Part shown: piece after piece, positions 51,807-62,210 of the stretch
How positions within the stretch are numbered: position 1 is the first letter of the stretch
How the letters are laid out: each line of letters opens with the position of its first letter
Assembly: GCA_029931535.1 (NCBI GenBank)
Contig: JAQPZY010000789.1
Span: forward strand, 124,001-188,000
DNA: 64,000 nt
Direction of reading: 5' to 3'
From: Margaritifera margaritifera
Taxonomy: Eukaryota > Mollusca > Bivalvia > Unionida > Margaritiferidae
Notes under the pieces: generated by a model
The model's input: the letters and a program-made list of their open reading frames with translations, nothing else
Database searches by the model: none
What the model was told of the DNA's origin: nothing
Made by a program: the position numbers and the translations under genes

Positions 51807-52428
51807 ATGGAGACAACGAAGACCATGTATTGGAGTGAGCCTGCGACGACTACAGCAGCGAATGCCGTAGTGAACTTCCAACCGGAAGATTTTAATTTAG
51901 ATTTTGGGGATTTTCTGTCTTCTTCTCAAGAATTTGTGTCTGACAAAACGACTGCTGCTATACCACCAGCCTCTTTGCCTGTCATGGACGATTTCAAAAA
52001 GAGGCAAAAAGAAGAATTGGAATTTTTTTTTACAGCGTCAGAGAGTAGCCAAAGAAGTTTTTCTTCAGCAAGAAGAGAAAAGAAGAAAACAAGAAGAAGA
52101 AATAAGAAAGTTAGAAGAGGAAAAGGGTGAAGAACCGAAGGAAGTGAGCGAGGAAAACAAAACGGTGAGTTTGTTACAAGACATTTTACCGGAGTTAAAA
52201 AATCGGAGAAACATGTATCAGATTTCTTTAAAACAACCTAAGAGAAAAAGGCCATCACGGGCGAAACATTCTAAACCCATCACTACTAGTGAGATGCTAC
52301 CACCACCACCACCACCATTCACTACTACAACCACCAAAGCAGCAGCAGCAGGAGGAGGAATAGGACTTGGTCGTGAAAAAGGATTGAGACAGTTGAAGCT
52401 GATCATGTCCAGTCCACAAGTTTGTTAA
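51807..52428 (+). pseudogene. Coiled-coil, proline- and lysine-rich protein, left copy, one frameshift
   Basis: ATG at 51,807 (METTKTMYW) is chosen over an upstream TTG because it follows the promoter. The frame changes at a T9 run (52,023-52,031), then a charged coiled coil (EEKRRKQEEEIRKLEEEKGE), a basic stretch (KQPKRKRPSRAKHSKP), a PPPPPP run and a T/A/G-rich tail lead to TAA at 52,426-52,428, about 205 codons in all. No known domain; the basic segment suggests nucleic-acid binding or a nuclear signal. A histone-type stem-loop begins 13 bp after the stop. The right-arm copy lacks the first half. Confidence 0.6.
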
Positions 52429-52440
52429 AAAACAAACACC

Positions 52441-52466
52441 CCAAAGGCCCTTTTCAGGGCCACCCA
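52441..52466 (+). terminator. Histone-type 3' stem-loop, left arm
   Basis: GGCCCTTTTCAGGGCC (52,446-52,461) forms a 6-bp stem with a UUUC loop, preceded by CCAAA and followed by ACCCA: the replication-dependent histone mRNA 3'-end signal bound by SLBP. AGAATAGATGA, 10 bp further on, is a weak purine-rich downstream element (U7 site). It lies 12 bp after the stop codon of the coiled-coil gene, in its sense direction. Confidence 0.85.
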
Positions 52467-52722
52467 GATCTCTAGAATAGATGATCATTCATTTTGCCAA
52501 ATCAAGTACAACTTTAAACCCATTCTTTGGTTTGTGTAAGAGTGAGTACGTGCGTGCGTGCATCCATACTCTAAAAACAAAACTAAAAGACACTTACTTT
52601 TTTCCATTCTGGTCTATTCTCTTTTTTTTTTACAACAAAATCACAATGAACATAACACCACACTCAAAAAAAGTTCATCGTTCACTGTCTGTCTCTCTTG
52701 TTCTTGAATTTATTCACAGGGA

Positions 52723-53163
52723 TCAAGGGTTCTTTTTCTTCTTCTTCACTATCTTCCAGTCGTCTAGCTTTCTTGCTTTTCTTGACGAGGGGGATGAGTT
52801 CTTCTTCTTCTGGGGCTGAAGATCCCTCTGCTTCCTCTCTCTCTGGTAGGTTTTCTTGTTTCTGAGGACACTCTGAAGACCAATGTCCTTTTTCTTGACA
52901 GTGATAACAGGTATCTTTCCCTTTGTCTCTCTTTTCTTTTCTTTGGTTTTCTTGACGTTGTGGACATTCTGGAGCCCAATGCCCTTTCTCTTGGCAGATG
53001 TAGCAAGTATCTTGACTTTTATTCGAGAGGCAATGGAGGAGTAGTCCTTTGTCTTACTGGTATACTTTCCAAGCACTCGCTGTAAAATTCTGATAGCCGC
53101 AGACGTCTGTTGTGCTAAATCTCTGAACAGACGGGCAAACTTTTCTGACTTCTTCTCTTCCAT
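52723..53163 (-). pseudogene. Two-zinc-knuckle (CCHC) protein, left copy, frameshifted
   Basis: Same start as the right copy (MEEKKSEKFARLFRDLAQ). One base is missing relative to the right copy near 53,023, just after the codons for IASR, throwing the zinc knuckles out of frame. A TATA-containing palindrome CTCTCTATATATAGAGAG lies upstream at about 53,215-53,232. The apparent 146-codon ORF mixes a true N-terminus and an out-of-frame remainder. Confidence 0.75.
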
Positions 53164-53494
53164 CTTCTCTGTTTGAAAGTGGAATCACGAATAGTGATTC
53201 TGAGGGTAGGAAGGTCTCTCTATATATAGAGAGAGACCCCGTGTTAAACTTATGACAATTAAAACATACACCCCTTAACTCCAACAAACAAAGGGTAGGA
53301 GTGTTATGGACACACTACTAAACCCTGATATACAACCATACTATACAATCACGTACACGTAGGCAAGGGTAGGTGTACTTATGGGCACACTACTATACCC
53401 TCACACAAACATAACTATCACAAGAGAATGGGTTTTAAGTTTTAGTGTACAACATAGACAAAGACATACACAAACGTAAAAATATTGGCAATGA

Positions 53495-53640
53495 TACAAA
53501 GTTCAAAACGTTGTAACGTAAGACTAGAGGTCCAGTCCTTTGGCACAGTGTCGTTTTACCATCAATGGTCACTACTTTTCTGAGCTAACGAAAATAGATA
53601 ACCATCATGTTCACAAAACCACTTTTTTTATTAACCTTTA
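53495..53640. other. Non-coding segment conserved with element A
   Basis: Counterpart of 46,648-46,795 and of 61,745-61,880 in the right arm. AC-rich DNA at 53,270-53,480 separates it from the zinc-knuckle promoter. No ORF of note. Confidence 0.55.
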
Positions 53641-53844
53641 CCTTCACTCGTGGAGTATTTTGACTTTCTACTGTGGGCATAGTGCACAGAAAGTAGCATC
53701 ACTTGAACATTCTTATACAATATCAAAGATAAACATTAACTTCAATACATTTACTTACTAAAAGCTAGTAGTGGCTAAAGTTTACTACCCTGCATACACG
53801 CCGTTTCGTACTGATTGACCTAGCCACGCGAACAACGTCTTTAC

Positions 53845-54153
53845 CTACTGTGAGCAGTGTACACAATGAAATATTGTCAAATGAACGCAGTAATAATTTC
53901 CAAAAAATCTATGGTTTGCCTCAAACAGAGAGAAGGTTACCCTTTCTTTGAGTTTCTGAAGACAAGGGTAAATTCTGTGATAGAAATGTTCATTGGCAAA
54001 TTTTTTTTCATTCATCGGTTTAAAAAAAGTAGTGTTATATTTCTTGTCGAATGACTGCAGTAGCATTTGTTGTATACCTCCCAAATATTTAAGATGTGTT
54101 ATGTTTTGGTGCACACGCCTTGCGGCTACAAACAATGTTACAACAGTTCCCAA
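53845..54153 (-). other. Arm ORF without ATG, left copy
   Basis: About 102 codons (LFVAARRVHQNITHLKYLGG onward) open in both arms; only a TTG could start it. About eight base differences separate the copies over this length, five changing an amino acid, which shows no sign of protein-level constraint since the copies separated. It may be a 3' exon or fortuitous. Confidence 0.35.
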
Positions 54154-54895
54154 AACCGAAGACGGGAGAACAGTAAAATCTAATCCAGTAAAATCCTTCT
54201 TTTGAAAACGTAGATGTACAATTCCTACAAAATATTACATCCAAACGTTCCGTGATGTATTTTGACTTAAGGATGATACTATTTCCATCGATCACAAATT
54301 TTACGATGGAGTTGTGCGTTAGCTTTTATTTTGTTACGAGACTAACGGTCAGACACAGACAAACAAGTCTATTCTTCTCACTGTGTCAATAGCAACTGAG
54401 GGCGATTCAAAGCGAACGCGGTAAGAAAATATTTGTAGCCAATGAAATTACTTATAATGAGTGACGAAGTGTTTTGTTATAGATTCCAGACAGGTAGTGT
54501 GGCAAAATAATGCCTATGGTCTGGCTTTTTACGATTGCGGTGCAGACAGACTAGAGGGAATTTGCAATCATGTTAAGAATTCGTGTTCTGTAACATTTTT
54601 TCTCGCCACGCTAAATACTGAACTGTAACATTATTGGCTCGGGGTTTTGAAACTGAAAAGAAATGTTGTCACTGAGTCATTTTGACAACATACACACACA
54701 CACATAGGTAGAGAGAGAGAGAGAAGGGCTACACTATTTAGGGGTCGTTTTTTTCAAGCTAGTGAATTTGGAGGCTTGTATGAAGTTACGATTTCTGGTA
54801 CAGTTACAAGTTTCTGTGTTTGGAAAATGGCAAACATCGGATAGACATTTGTGTCGTGACACATGTAAAGTTGAGAGTCTTTGCTAGTTTCAAAA

Positions 54896-55847
54896 ACCAC
54901 AAATCAATAACTGCAACTTCAAAGAATCAACATAGAACGAACTCCAACAACAGCAATAACAACTTAATTACCAAACCAAACTAACTCTCAATTGCAAAAA
55001 AGATAACAAACACATCACTAAATGATCTCATGCTACAACCATTCCTAACCTGATATAGAACAAAACCCAAATTCCGATATAGTTTTCAATCACGTCCGCG
55101 CAAAAACTGATTTCAATTCTACATGAAGCACTAAGCTACAGACAGAGCATTCCACCCAATACAGACAGAGCATTCCACCCAAATTTCGATATAGTTTTCA
55201 ATCACGTCCGCGCAAAAATTAATTTAAATCCCTTTCCACGCCACAATATATACATGCAACACAGAACCCGATTATCGATATAGTTTTCAATTACGTCCCC
55301 ACAATCGCAATTTTCAATCCATTCCAAAATGTATTCTCAATCATTATTAGAAATAAATTATAACCCACAAAGAGTTTTTAAAAAAAAAAATTATTTTTAT
55401 TTTTTATAAAACACAAACACAAACCACACAACAATTTTAAAAAAGTTTTTATTTTTTATTTTTTAATCAAACACAAACACGCACACCACACAACCATTTT
55501 TAAATAATTTTTTTTTATCAAACACAAACACACACCACACAACCATTTTTAATTTTTTATTTTTTTATTTTTTAATCAAACACAAACACTTACCACACAA
55601 CCATTTTTTGAGAAAAGTTTTTTATTTTTATTTTTTAATCAAACACAAACACACACCACACAACCCTTTTTAAATTTTATTATCAAACACATACACCAAA
55701 CGTTCACTCTATACAAACACACACCACACTTACATTTTTTAGAAGGAATTTTTTTTTCCGTGGGAAGACAAAGACAAAGACAAACACACAAACATACAAA
55801 CACAAAATGTTTAGGCAATATGATAGTGGTTATCTTTTCTAGAGATC
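54896..55847. repeat. Element B centre, non-coding: spaced and tandem repeats
   Basis: Three copies of GATATAGTTTTCAATCACGT, the first two continuing CCGCGCAAAA, begin at about 55,077, 55,189 and 55,280. ACAGACAGAGCATTCCACCC occurs twice at about 55,138 and 55,161. From about 55,405 to 55,735 five or so units of ATCAAACACAAACACACACC, CACACAACC and T-rich linker recur every 60-75 bp. Repeats of this kind often mark replication origins or packaging regions; that role is inferred. Confidence 0.7.
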
Positions 55848-55873
55848 TGGGTGGCCCTGAAAAGGGCCGTTGG
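55848..55873 (-). terminator. Histone-type 3' stem-loop, centre
   Basis: Minus-strand GGCCCTTTTCAGGGCC with ACCCA after it; the 5' flank is CCAAC instead of CCAAA. The following AGAAAAGATAA is a good purine-rich downstream element. It starts 15 bp after the stop of the packaging-ATPase frame, in its sense direction. Confidence 0.85.
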
Positions 55874-55887
55874 GTAAGAAGTTGTGT

Positions 55888-56459
55888 TTAACTTCTAGTA
55901 GCAGTAGCCGCAGCAGCAGGGCGGCCACGTTTTGCCACTGGTCTCATGGCTGTAGGACAAGCTCTCCTTCTGGTGAAAGAGAAGGCAAACTCATCACAGT
56001 CCATTCTGCAACTGACTTCTCCGTTTGGTTGTTTCAGCTGCTGCTGCTGCAAGAGTTGTTGTTGTAGCTGCTGTTGTTGTCTTTGGTGTTGCTGCTGCAC
56101 TCTTTGTCTCTCCTCCCATTCCGTTCTCTCCTTGATGATTTCTTTTTTTAGGATTTCTTCCACCAGATCTTGAGCCATTTGCAAAAAAGATCGTCGTCTT
56201 CTTTGTTTAGCTAACACTTGCACTTGATATTTGTCTCTGGGGTTTTTAAATAACACCACGTAATGAGCGTTGAGACTGATGGTACGATGGGCTTTACTTT
56301 GTTGAAATACATTTTGAGTAATGTAAATGATGCTGGCATTCCGATGATGTCCTTTTCGTGTAAACTAAAGTTTATTTTCTTCTTCGTCTTCTCCTAACAT
56401 GTCGTCGAAGATGACCAGATGTGTTTGATTCACGTCAGACACGATCCCATCGTCTTCAG
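55888..56459 (-). pseudogene. Packaging ATPase, C-terminal half only
   Basis: FtsK/HerA-type (A32-like) genome-packaging ATPase of Polinton-like elements. The minus strand shows HLVIFDD (Walker B, about 56,399-56,419), IYITQNVF (sensor-like segment, about 56,313-56,336) and LNAHYVVLFKNPRD (about 56,240-56,281), then a charged helix and a glutamine-rich, basic tail ending ATRS at 55,888. No Walker A is present: the sequence upstream is polymerase. A stop or frame change lies between Walker B and the 56,259-55,888 open stretch. The polymerase frame ends in this same region, so the two genes were joined by a deletion. Confidence 0.72.
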
Positions 56460-59400
56460 ATTTCGTACACTTTCAACAAGCGGTATCCACAATCCAGAGC
56501 CCGAAACATTTCGACGCTGACCCACGTTCCTGTCAAAGCGCGTTCTTCCTCCGTGTGGTGACAGGGGTGATCTTGGTTACATGTTTCGGCGCACGTACGA
56601 CATAAAGGAAACATCAGTTTTCCTTGGCAATGATTAGGTAAGATAGGATGGTACAAGTGGGTCGGTGGTAATACTTTACATTTGATCAATCCTTCGTATT
56701 GACGAATGTGTTCCACGTCGATGTGTTCTGTCAAGATTTCAGGGTGTCCGGTAGGAAATCGAGCATATTTGCACACCCAAGGATACAACAAACACACGTC
56801 GAGGTATTTGATTTCTTCTCCTCTTGATTCTTCTACGTCGTACAGCATACCCGTGGCATTGGTTCGTCCTCCAAACAAACTGTGGCTTGGATCCAAAGGC
56901 TCGATGTCGACAACGTCGTAACTTTCGGCAATGCGCCTAAATTCATGATCGGTTTTGAAACGTCGATCGTACTCGTGCTCCCACATTTCTACCACTTGGT
57001 ATCCTTGACTTTCTAACTTTAGTCGTCGTTGGTAAGTGCGTTCGTACAAGCCTTCCATGCTGGCTCCCGTGAGAGGATTTTTCATGTCTCGTTGAGGAAA
57101 ACAGGTAGGCCATCCGTGAAACAAGCAGCCCTGAAATTCGTACACCGTGTGCGGGTTTTGTAAATCCCAACCATCCACTGAAAGACTGCCTATTTTCTTT
57201 TCTCCTCCTCCGTTTCAGGTATGTTGTATCCATTTGTCTTCTTTCTGGCACAAGTAATGGAGCCAACGCAAAGCTTTGGCCGAGTATTGACGACTGGCAA
57301 AGAGAGACGTTTCCGAGTCTGATGGCTAGTTATTTCTCAGGCATGACGTTTTTGATGTACACTAAGGTACAGGCTTTAGGTAGGGTGCACGCTTCCTTCA
57401 AAGGATCGACTTCTCCGTGATCTAGAAATAACTGTCTAAACTTTCCACAGCAACGGCGTAAAATGTCCACATTGGATCGACAATACTTCAGCATTTCTTC
57501 TTGGAAGTCAAACGGTTCTGACTGGTGAGCGTTGTACCAAGCGTGAAAGGCTTCTCGGTGTTCTTGGTGCATTCCGTCGGGGTCGTAATAGTCAACGTCA
57601 TGCAAATGCCGTAGCACGGCGTGTTGATTGGCTTCCGTATTGAAGAAGTGAGGAAAATATCCTTTGGCCATTTATGTCATGCCAAATGTTTTAGGCATTC
57701 GATTCAAAGGCATGGCCAAATAACTCATGGAATCTTTGAATTGTACTTGTCCCACTTTCATGTAGATGAGTTTGGTTCCGTTCATGGTGACTTGGGGGCA
57801 TTCGGTACCTTCTTGCGAATAATATTTTAACAAACACTGTCCATCGTATCCCGAGAAATTGTGAGCCATGACGGTCGCATAGCGATGACAGTCTCCGTAA
57901 CGTTGAATGTCCTCTTCGCTCCAAGTGTCGTCGGTAGGGTCTAAAATCCATTGAGCAAACTCGGACAGAGTGTTGGAACCACGAAAGATTTTTTCACGTC
58001 CTCCTGGAATCCTACTACAATGAGGACAGTGAACGTGGATAGGTTCTTGGATTCACTTCTCACAAGCCCGATGTGCGACGCAGAAATTGGGGATGTGAAT
58101 GCCTGTTTCTTGCACGCATTCAAAATCAAAAAAGATGAAATCCACTTGGTTCTTGTTTTGATCCCTCTTTGATTCTTTCTTCAGTGTATTATCGTACTTT
58201 TGAATGAAACATTGATGATCAAAGTCCACCATCTGCTTGCAAATGTGGCATCTTTTCTTTCCGGTACAAGTGTGTCTCTTGGGATCGTTGGTTTGAATCA
58301 GGTGTCCACACGTGGAACACAATTTCAATAAGTCGCAAGCGCTTTTCTGCTGGTGAGCATGTGTTCTGCGATGTTGTTCGTAACAAGAGGGACTGACAAA
58401 GGTTCGTCGACACGTCTCACAATGGACGTGTTGTTCAGGAAGGCATGGTTTGGCAGCTAAACAGCCCCAACATCTCTCTCCGCAATGAATGTGTCGCACT
58501 CGACTGTTTAATCCTTGCTCACATTTCTCGCAGTAGTAAGAGTATCCTAGAAATCCTGTGATACTGGTGATGGCATAGAAATGTTCTCGATGGTGATAGA
58601 GGTGAATGTATTTTCCCTCGGATAAATCGGGTCCTCGAAACAGCAGATCTCCGCGCACTTCTTGAGGGTGTACTTTCAAGGTGTAGTGAGGAGCCCAGAC
58701 GTCTTGAAGTTGTTGCGATTGAGAAATGCCACACACTGTGTCTTTGGGTATGCCTGCTTGTCGTAACAGGAGTTCTGCTTCGTTTCGTTGTTTGGCTCTG
58801 TCCGATTGTCGAATGTTCTCCCAGGTACGTTTCCATTCTGCGGTCTCGTTCTTGTCGGCATACGTTCGCCCCACCACGATGGCGCGGGGCCAAGCACATA
58901 TGGTCTTGAGAATTGTCAAGTTGGACGACACTGCGTTTGGTACTGCGAAGGTCGTCCACCAGTAACACTTTCCTGCTTCGTCCGCTACCTCGAGGAGGGG
59001 AGACATGAGTCATGTGAAGTGTGGCCGTTCCATCCGTCATGGCAAACTCTTCGTTGGATTGTTGAACGTGTTCTGTTTTGGTCATGACTTTGGCTGGTGT
59101 TAATTCTGCCGGGGTACTGAACTCGATCCAGACAGGCGACTTCAAACTGTCGTGATGGATGGACAGTCTCAATCGATCGTCCTCTTTGGCTCCACATTGT
59201 CGTTTCAAGTTCTGTAACACAGAATCCCACAAATCGGTAATGAACCCTGCAGCTTTCTCGGGAGGCACCTCGGACTTGAAGTCTTTAAAGCGAACCGCGT
59301 AAGCGTATGCCGTGGTTCTAAATTTTCTAGAGGTCACTTTTTGCGTCTCTCGAATCCGATAGTAATTTTCGGGAGCCACGGTAGGACTTTCTTGGTCAGG

Positions 59401-59592
59401 GGTGATGGATTCTTTGGGTTGGGTAGAAGGTACGGTTTCAGGCTCACTCATCTCTTCTTCGAAATCGCTAGCATGGACTTGAGCTGGCACTTCAGCGAGC
59501 GGTGTTTCAGGCGGCACGGAAAGTCTTCGTCGTCGTGGCCTCTTCGTTTCTTCTTCTTCCGTTTTCTCATGGAGATTGCTTGATCTTTTCAT
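56456..59592 (-). pseudogene. Protein-primed-type family B DNA polymerase, truncated and frameshifted
   Basis: ATG at 59,592 follows a TATA box. The acidic/basic N-terminus leads to a conserved N-terminal region (59,330-59,000), a frame change near 58,990, and a Cys-rich part with repeated CxxC pairs (58,550-58,200). Exonuclease motifs follow: IFFDFE (about 58,120-58,137), AHNFSGYD (about 57,845-57,868) and YCRSNVDIL (about 57,458-57,485). Palm motif A region LDVCLLYP lies at 56,779-56,802. The frame ends at 56,456; the later palm motifs, including the catalytic aspartate pair, are missing. At least four frame changes or stops separate the open pieces (59,592-58,986; 59,006-58,053; 57,869-57,672; 57,671-57,330; 57,178-56,456). 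Confidence 0.85.
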
Positions 59593-59640
59593 AGACTCTC
59601 TCCCTATATATATACCCCTGTCTCTACCTATGTTTGTGAT
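59593..59640 (-). promoter_or_regulatory. TATA box of the polymerase gene
   Basis: TATATATATA at 59,605-59,614 sits only 13 bp before the ATG, in a context (CTCTCCCTATATA) that resembles the promoter region of the zinc-knuckle gene. The close spacing implies a very short leader or a downstream start. Confidence 0.4.
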
Positions 59641-59880
59641 AATGGCTTGCTTTACTTAAAATTTGCCAAAATGGAAATGCCTAGGAGCAATAGAAAGCTA
59701 TGTGACGTTAATTTTGAAACTAGCAAAGACTCTCAACTTTACATGTGTCACGACACAAATGTCCATCCGGTGTTTGCCATTTCCCAAACACACAAACTTG
59801 TAACTGTATCAGAAATCGTAACTTCATACAAGCCTCCAAATTCACTAGTTTGAAAAAGACGACCCCTAAATAGTGTAGCC

Positions 59881-59963
<83 letters not shown>
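59881..59963. repeat. (TC)n microsatellite
   Basis: About 80 bp of TC with two interruptions. The same place in the left arm (54,709-54,724) has only about 16 bp of GA, so the tract has expanded in one arm. Confidence 0.97.
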
Positions 59964-59969
<6 letters not shown>

Positions 59970-60486
59970 ACCGATGTATGTGTGTGTATGTCAAAATGAC
60001 TCAGTGACAACTTTTTTTTCAGTTTCAAAACCCCGAGCCAATAATGTTACAGTTCAGTATTTAGCGTGGCGAGAAATAATGTTACAGAACACGAATTCTT
60101 AACATGATTGCAAATTCCCTCTAGTCTGTCTGCACCGCAATCGTAAAAAGCCAGACCATAGGCATTATTTTGCCACACTACCTGTCTGGAATCTATAACA
60201 AAACACTTCGTCACTCATTATAAGTAATTTCATTGGCTACAAATATTTTCTTACCGCGTTCGCTTTGAATCACCTTCAGTTGCTATTGACACAGTGAGAA
60301 GAATAGACTTGTTTGTCTGTGCCTGACCGTTAGTCTCGTTACAAAATAAAAGCTAACGCACAACTCCATCGTAAAATTTGTGATCAATGGAAATAGTATC
60401 AGCCTTAAGTCAAAATACATCACGGAACGTTTGGATGTAATATTTTGTGAGAATTTTACATCTACGTTTTCAAAAGAAGGATTTTA

Positions 60487-61216
60487 GTAGACTATGTCTC
60501 CAATTCAATCTTGTGATATTTTACCGAAAACAAAGAGGATTTTTTTCCTATCGATGTGATTTTTTTAATGGAATGTGTGTTTTTGAAATTTCTTAAGGAA
60601 AATATACCATAAAAACGTAAGTTTCGTGATATTTTTAAAAGTAGGAATAAACTATTCTCTCTCTCTCTCTCTCTCTCTATCTCCGTCGTTATGTCATTTC
60701 TCTCTGTTTCACAAACACACACTAAGTTTCTTATACAATGATTTCGATTGAAATGATAATGATATCTGTTCCCGTTTTTAAGATGCCTCTTCACAAATGT
60801 TGTCAGTAGTCACAACGATTACGTGAAATGTGACGTTAGTTTTGCAAATTTTTCAAAAACTTGCACCCCTTAAAAATTGTACAGCGATTTTTCTTCCATA
60901 GGTAAATCGTTGGATTATATCAAATCTTGAGTTTAGTTGTTCTTGTGCATGTCAGATATCTTAGCTTTGTTCCTATTTTGGTACTGCAATGTGTCACAAA
61001 AATTTTCTAGATGTACCGTTTTCCGAAGGAAACCAAAACAACAAGCACATAGCTTTACGGTGTAAGAATGATTCCAATATGACCCGTCCAATTCTGCACT
61101 CTATAACCCGTCACATTCTGCACTCTCATTCTTGAGCCCAAACATGCGTTCAGTAAAACTGTAACAATGTATGCCCTATTTTCAGTCAGTCCATTTTAGA
61201 CTGTCGATAAACAAGA
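60487..61216. other. Segment present only in the right arm
   Basis: The arms match up to GAAGGATTTTA (60,486) and again from TTTTTACTGTTCTCCCG (about 61,220), while the left arm has only about 14 bp between. The extra DNA holds a TC run and a background ORF (60,794-60,492, minus). It is either an insertion here or a deletion in the left arm; no duplicate or terminal repeat was seen. Confidence 0.7.
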
Positions 61217-61555
61217 CGTGTTTTTACTGTTCTCCCGTCTTCGGTTTTGGGAAATGTTGTAACATTGTTTGTAGCCGCAAGGCGTGTGCAGCAAAAGATA
61301 ACATATCTTAAATATTTGGGAGGCATACAACAAATGCTACTGCAGTCATTCGACAAGAAATATAACACTACTTTTTTTAAACCGATGAATGAAAAAAAAA
61401 TTGCCAATGAACATTTCTATCACAGAATTTATCCTTGTCTCCAGAAACTCAAAGAAAGGGTAACCTTCTCTCTGTTTGAGGCAAACCATAGATTTTTTGG
61501 AAATTATTACTGCGTTCATTTGACAATATTTCATTGTGTACACTGCTCACAGTAG
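61211..61555 (+). other. Arm ORF without ATG, right copy
   Basis: Open from a TAA at 61,208-61,210 to TAG at 61,553-61,555, counterpart of 53,845-54,153. Its first internal ATG is at codon QQMLLQ. It begins right at the arm-specific segment, so if it is an exon its 5' part differs between arms. Confidence 0.35.
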
Positions 61556-62142
61556 GTAAAGACGTTGTTCGCGTGGCTAGGTCAATCAGTACGAAACGGC
61601 GTGTATGCAGGGTAGTAAACTTTAGCCACTACTAGCTTTTAGTAAGTAAATGTATTGAAATTAATGTTTATCTTTGATATTGTATAAGAATGTTCAAGTG
61701 ATGCTACTTTCTGTGCACTACTTCACGAGTGAGGATAAAGGTTAATAAAAAAGTTGTTTTGTGAACATGATGGTTATCTATTTTCGTTAGCTCAGAAAAG
61801 TAGTGACCATTGATGGTAAAACGACACTGTGCCAAAGGACTGGACCTCTAGTCTTACGTTACAACGTTTTGAACTTTGTATCATTGCCAATATTTTTACG
61901 TTTGTGTATGTCTTTGTCTATGTTGTACACTAAAACTTAAAACCCATTCTCTTGTGATAGTTATGTTTGTGTGAGGGTATAGTAGTGTGCCCATAAGTAC
62001 ACCTACCCTTGCCTACGTGTACGTGATTGTATAGTATGGTTGTATATTAGGGTTTAGTAGTGTGTCCATAACACTCCTACCCTTTTTTTGTTGGAGTTAA
62101 CGGGTGTATGTTTTAATTGTCATAATTTAACACGGGGTCTCT

Positions 62143-62210
62143 CCCTATATAGAGAGATACCTTCCTACCCTCAGAATCACTATTCGTGATTCCACTTTCA
62201 AACAGAGAAG
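62143..62210 (+). promoter_or_regulatory. Promoter of the zinc-knuckle gene
   Basis: TCTCTCCCTATATAGAGAGA places a TATA-like CTATATAG at about 62,145-62,152, some 60 bp before the ATG at 62,211, room for a short leader. A near-palindrome CAGAATCACTATTCGTGATT follows at about 62,172-62,191. Confidence 0.45.

Larger units (their letters stand above)
51066..54895 (+). repeat. Left terminal inverted repeat of element B
   Basis: Reverse-complement match to 59,712-63,885. Relative to the right arm it has 300 bp more at 51,778-52,077 and about 730 bp less opposite 60,487-61,216, and much shorter (GA)n. Contains the divergent promoter, coiled-coil gene, histone-type stem-loop, frameshifted zinc-knuckle gene and an ORF without ATG. 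Confidence 0.92.

Noticed and set aside
51904..52015. Alternative first part of the 174-residue frame of the coiled-coil gene
   Set aside because: Upstream of the T9 run this frame has no ATG in promoter context; the other frame starts at 51,807, so a frameshift explains both better than two proteins.
52218..52488. Minus-strand ORFs rich in W, G and C opposite the coiled-coil gene
   Set aside because: Shadows of the proline and alanine codon runs on the plus strand.
55405..55735. Possible CRISPR-like array
   Set aside because: Spacers are low-complexity T-rich linkers and the host is eukaryotic; it is a plain tandem repeat.
58726..59583. Plus-strand ORFs of 79-99 residues opposite the polymerase
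   Set aside because: Antisense shadows of the polymerase coding frames.
60492..60794. 100-residue minus-strand ORF in the right-arm-specific segment
   Set aside because: Crosses a TC microsatellite and has no counterpart in the left arm.
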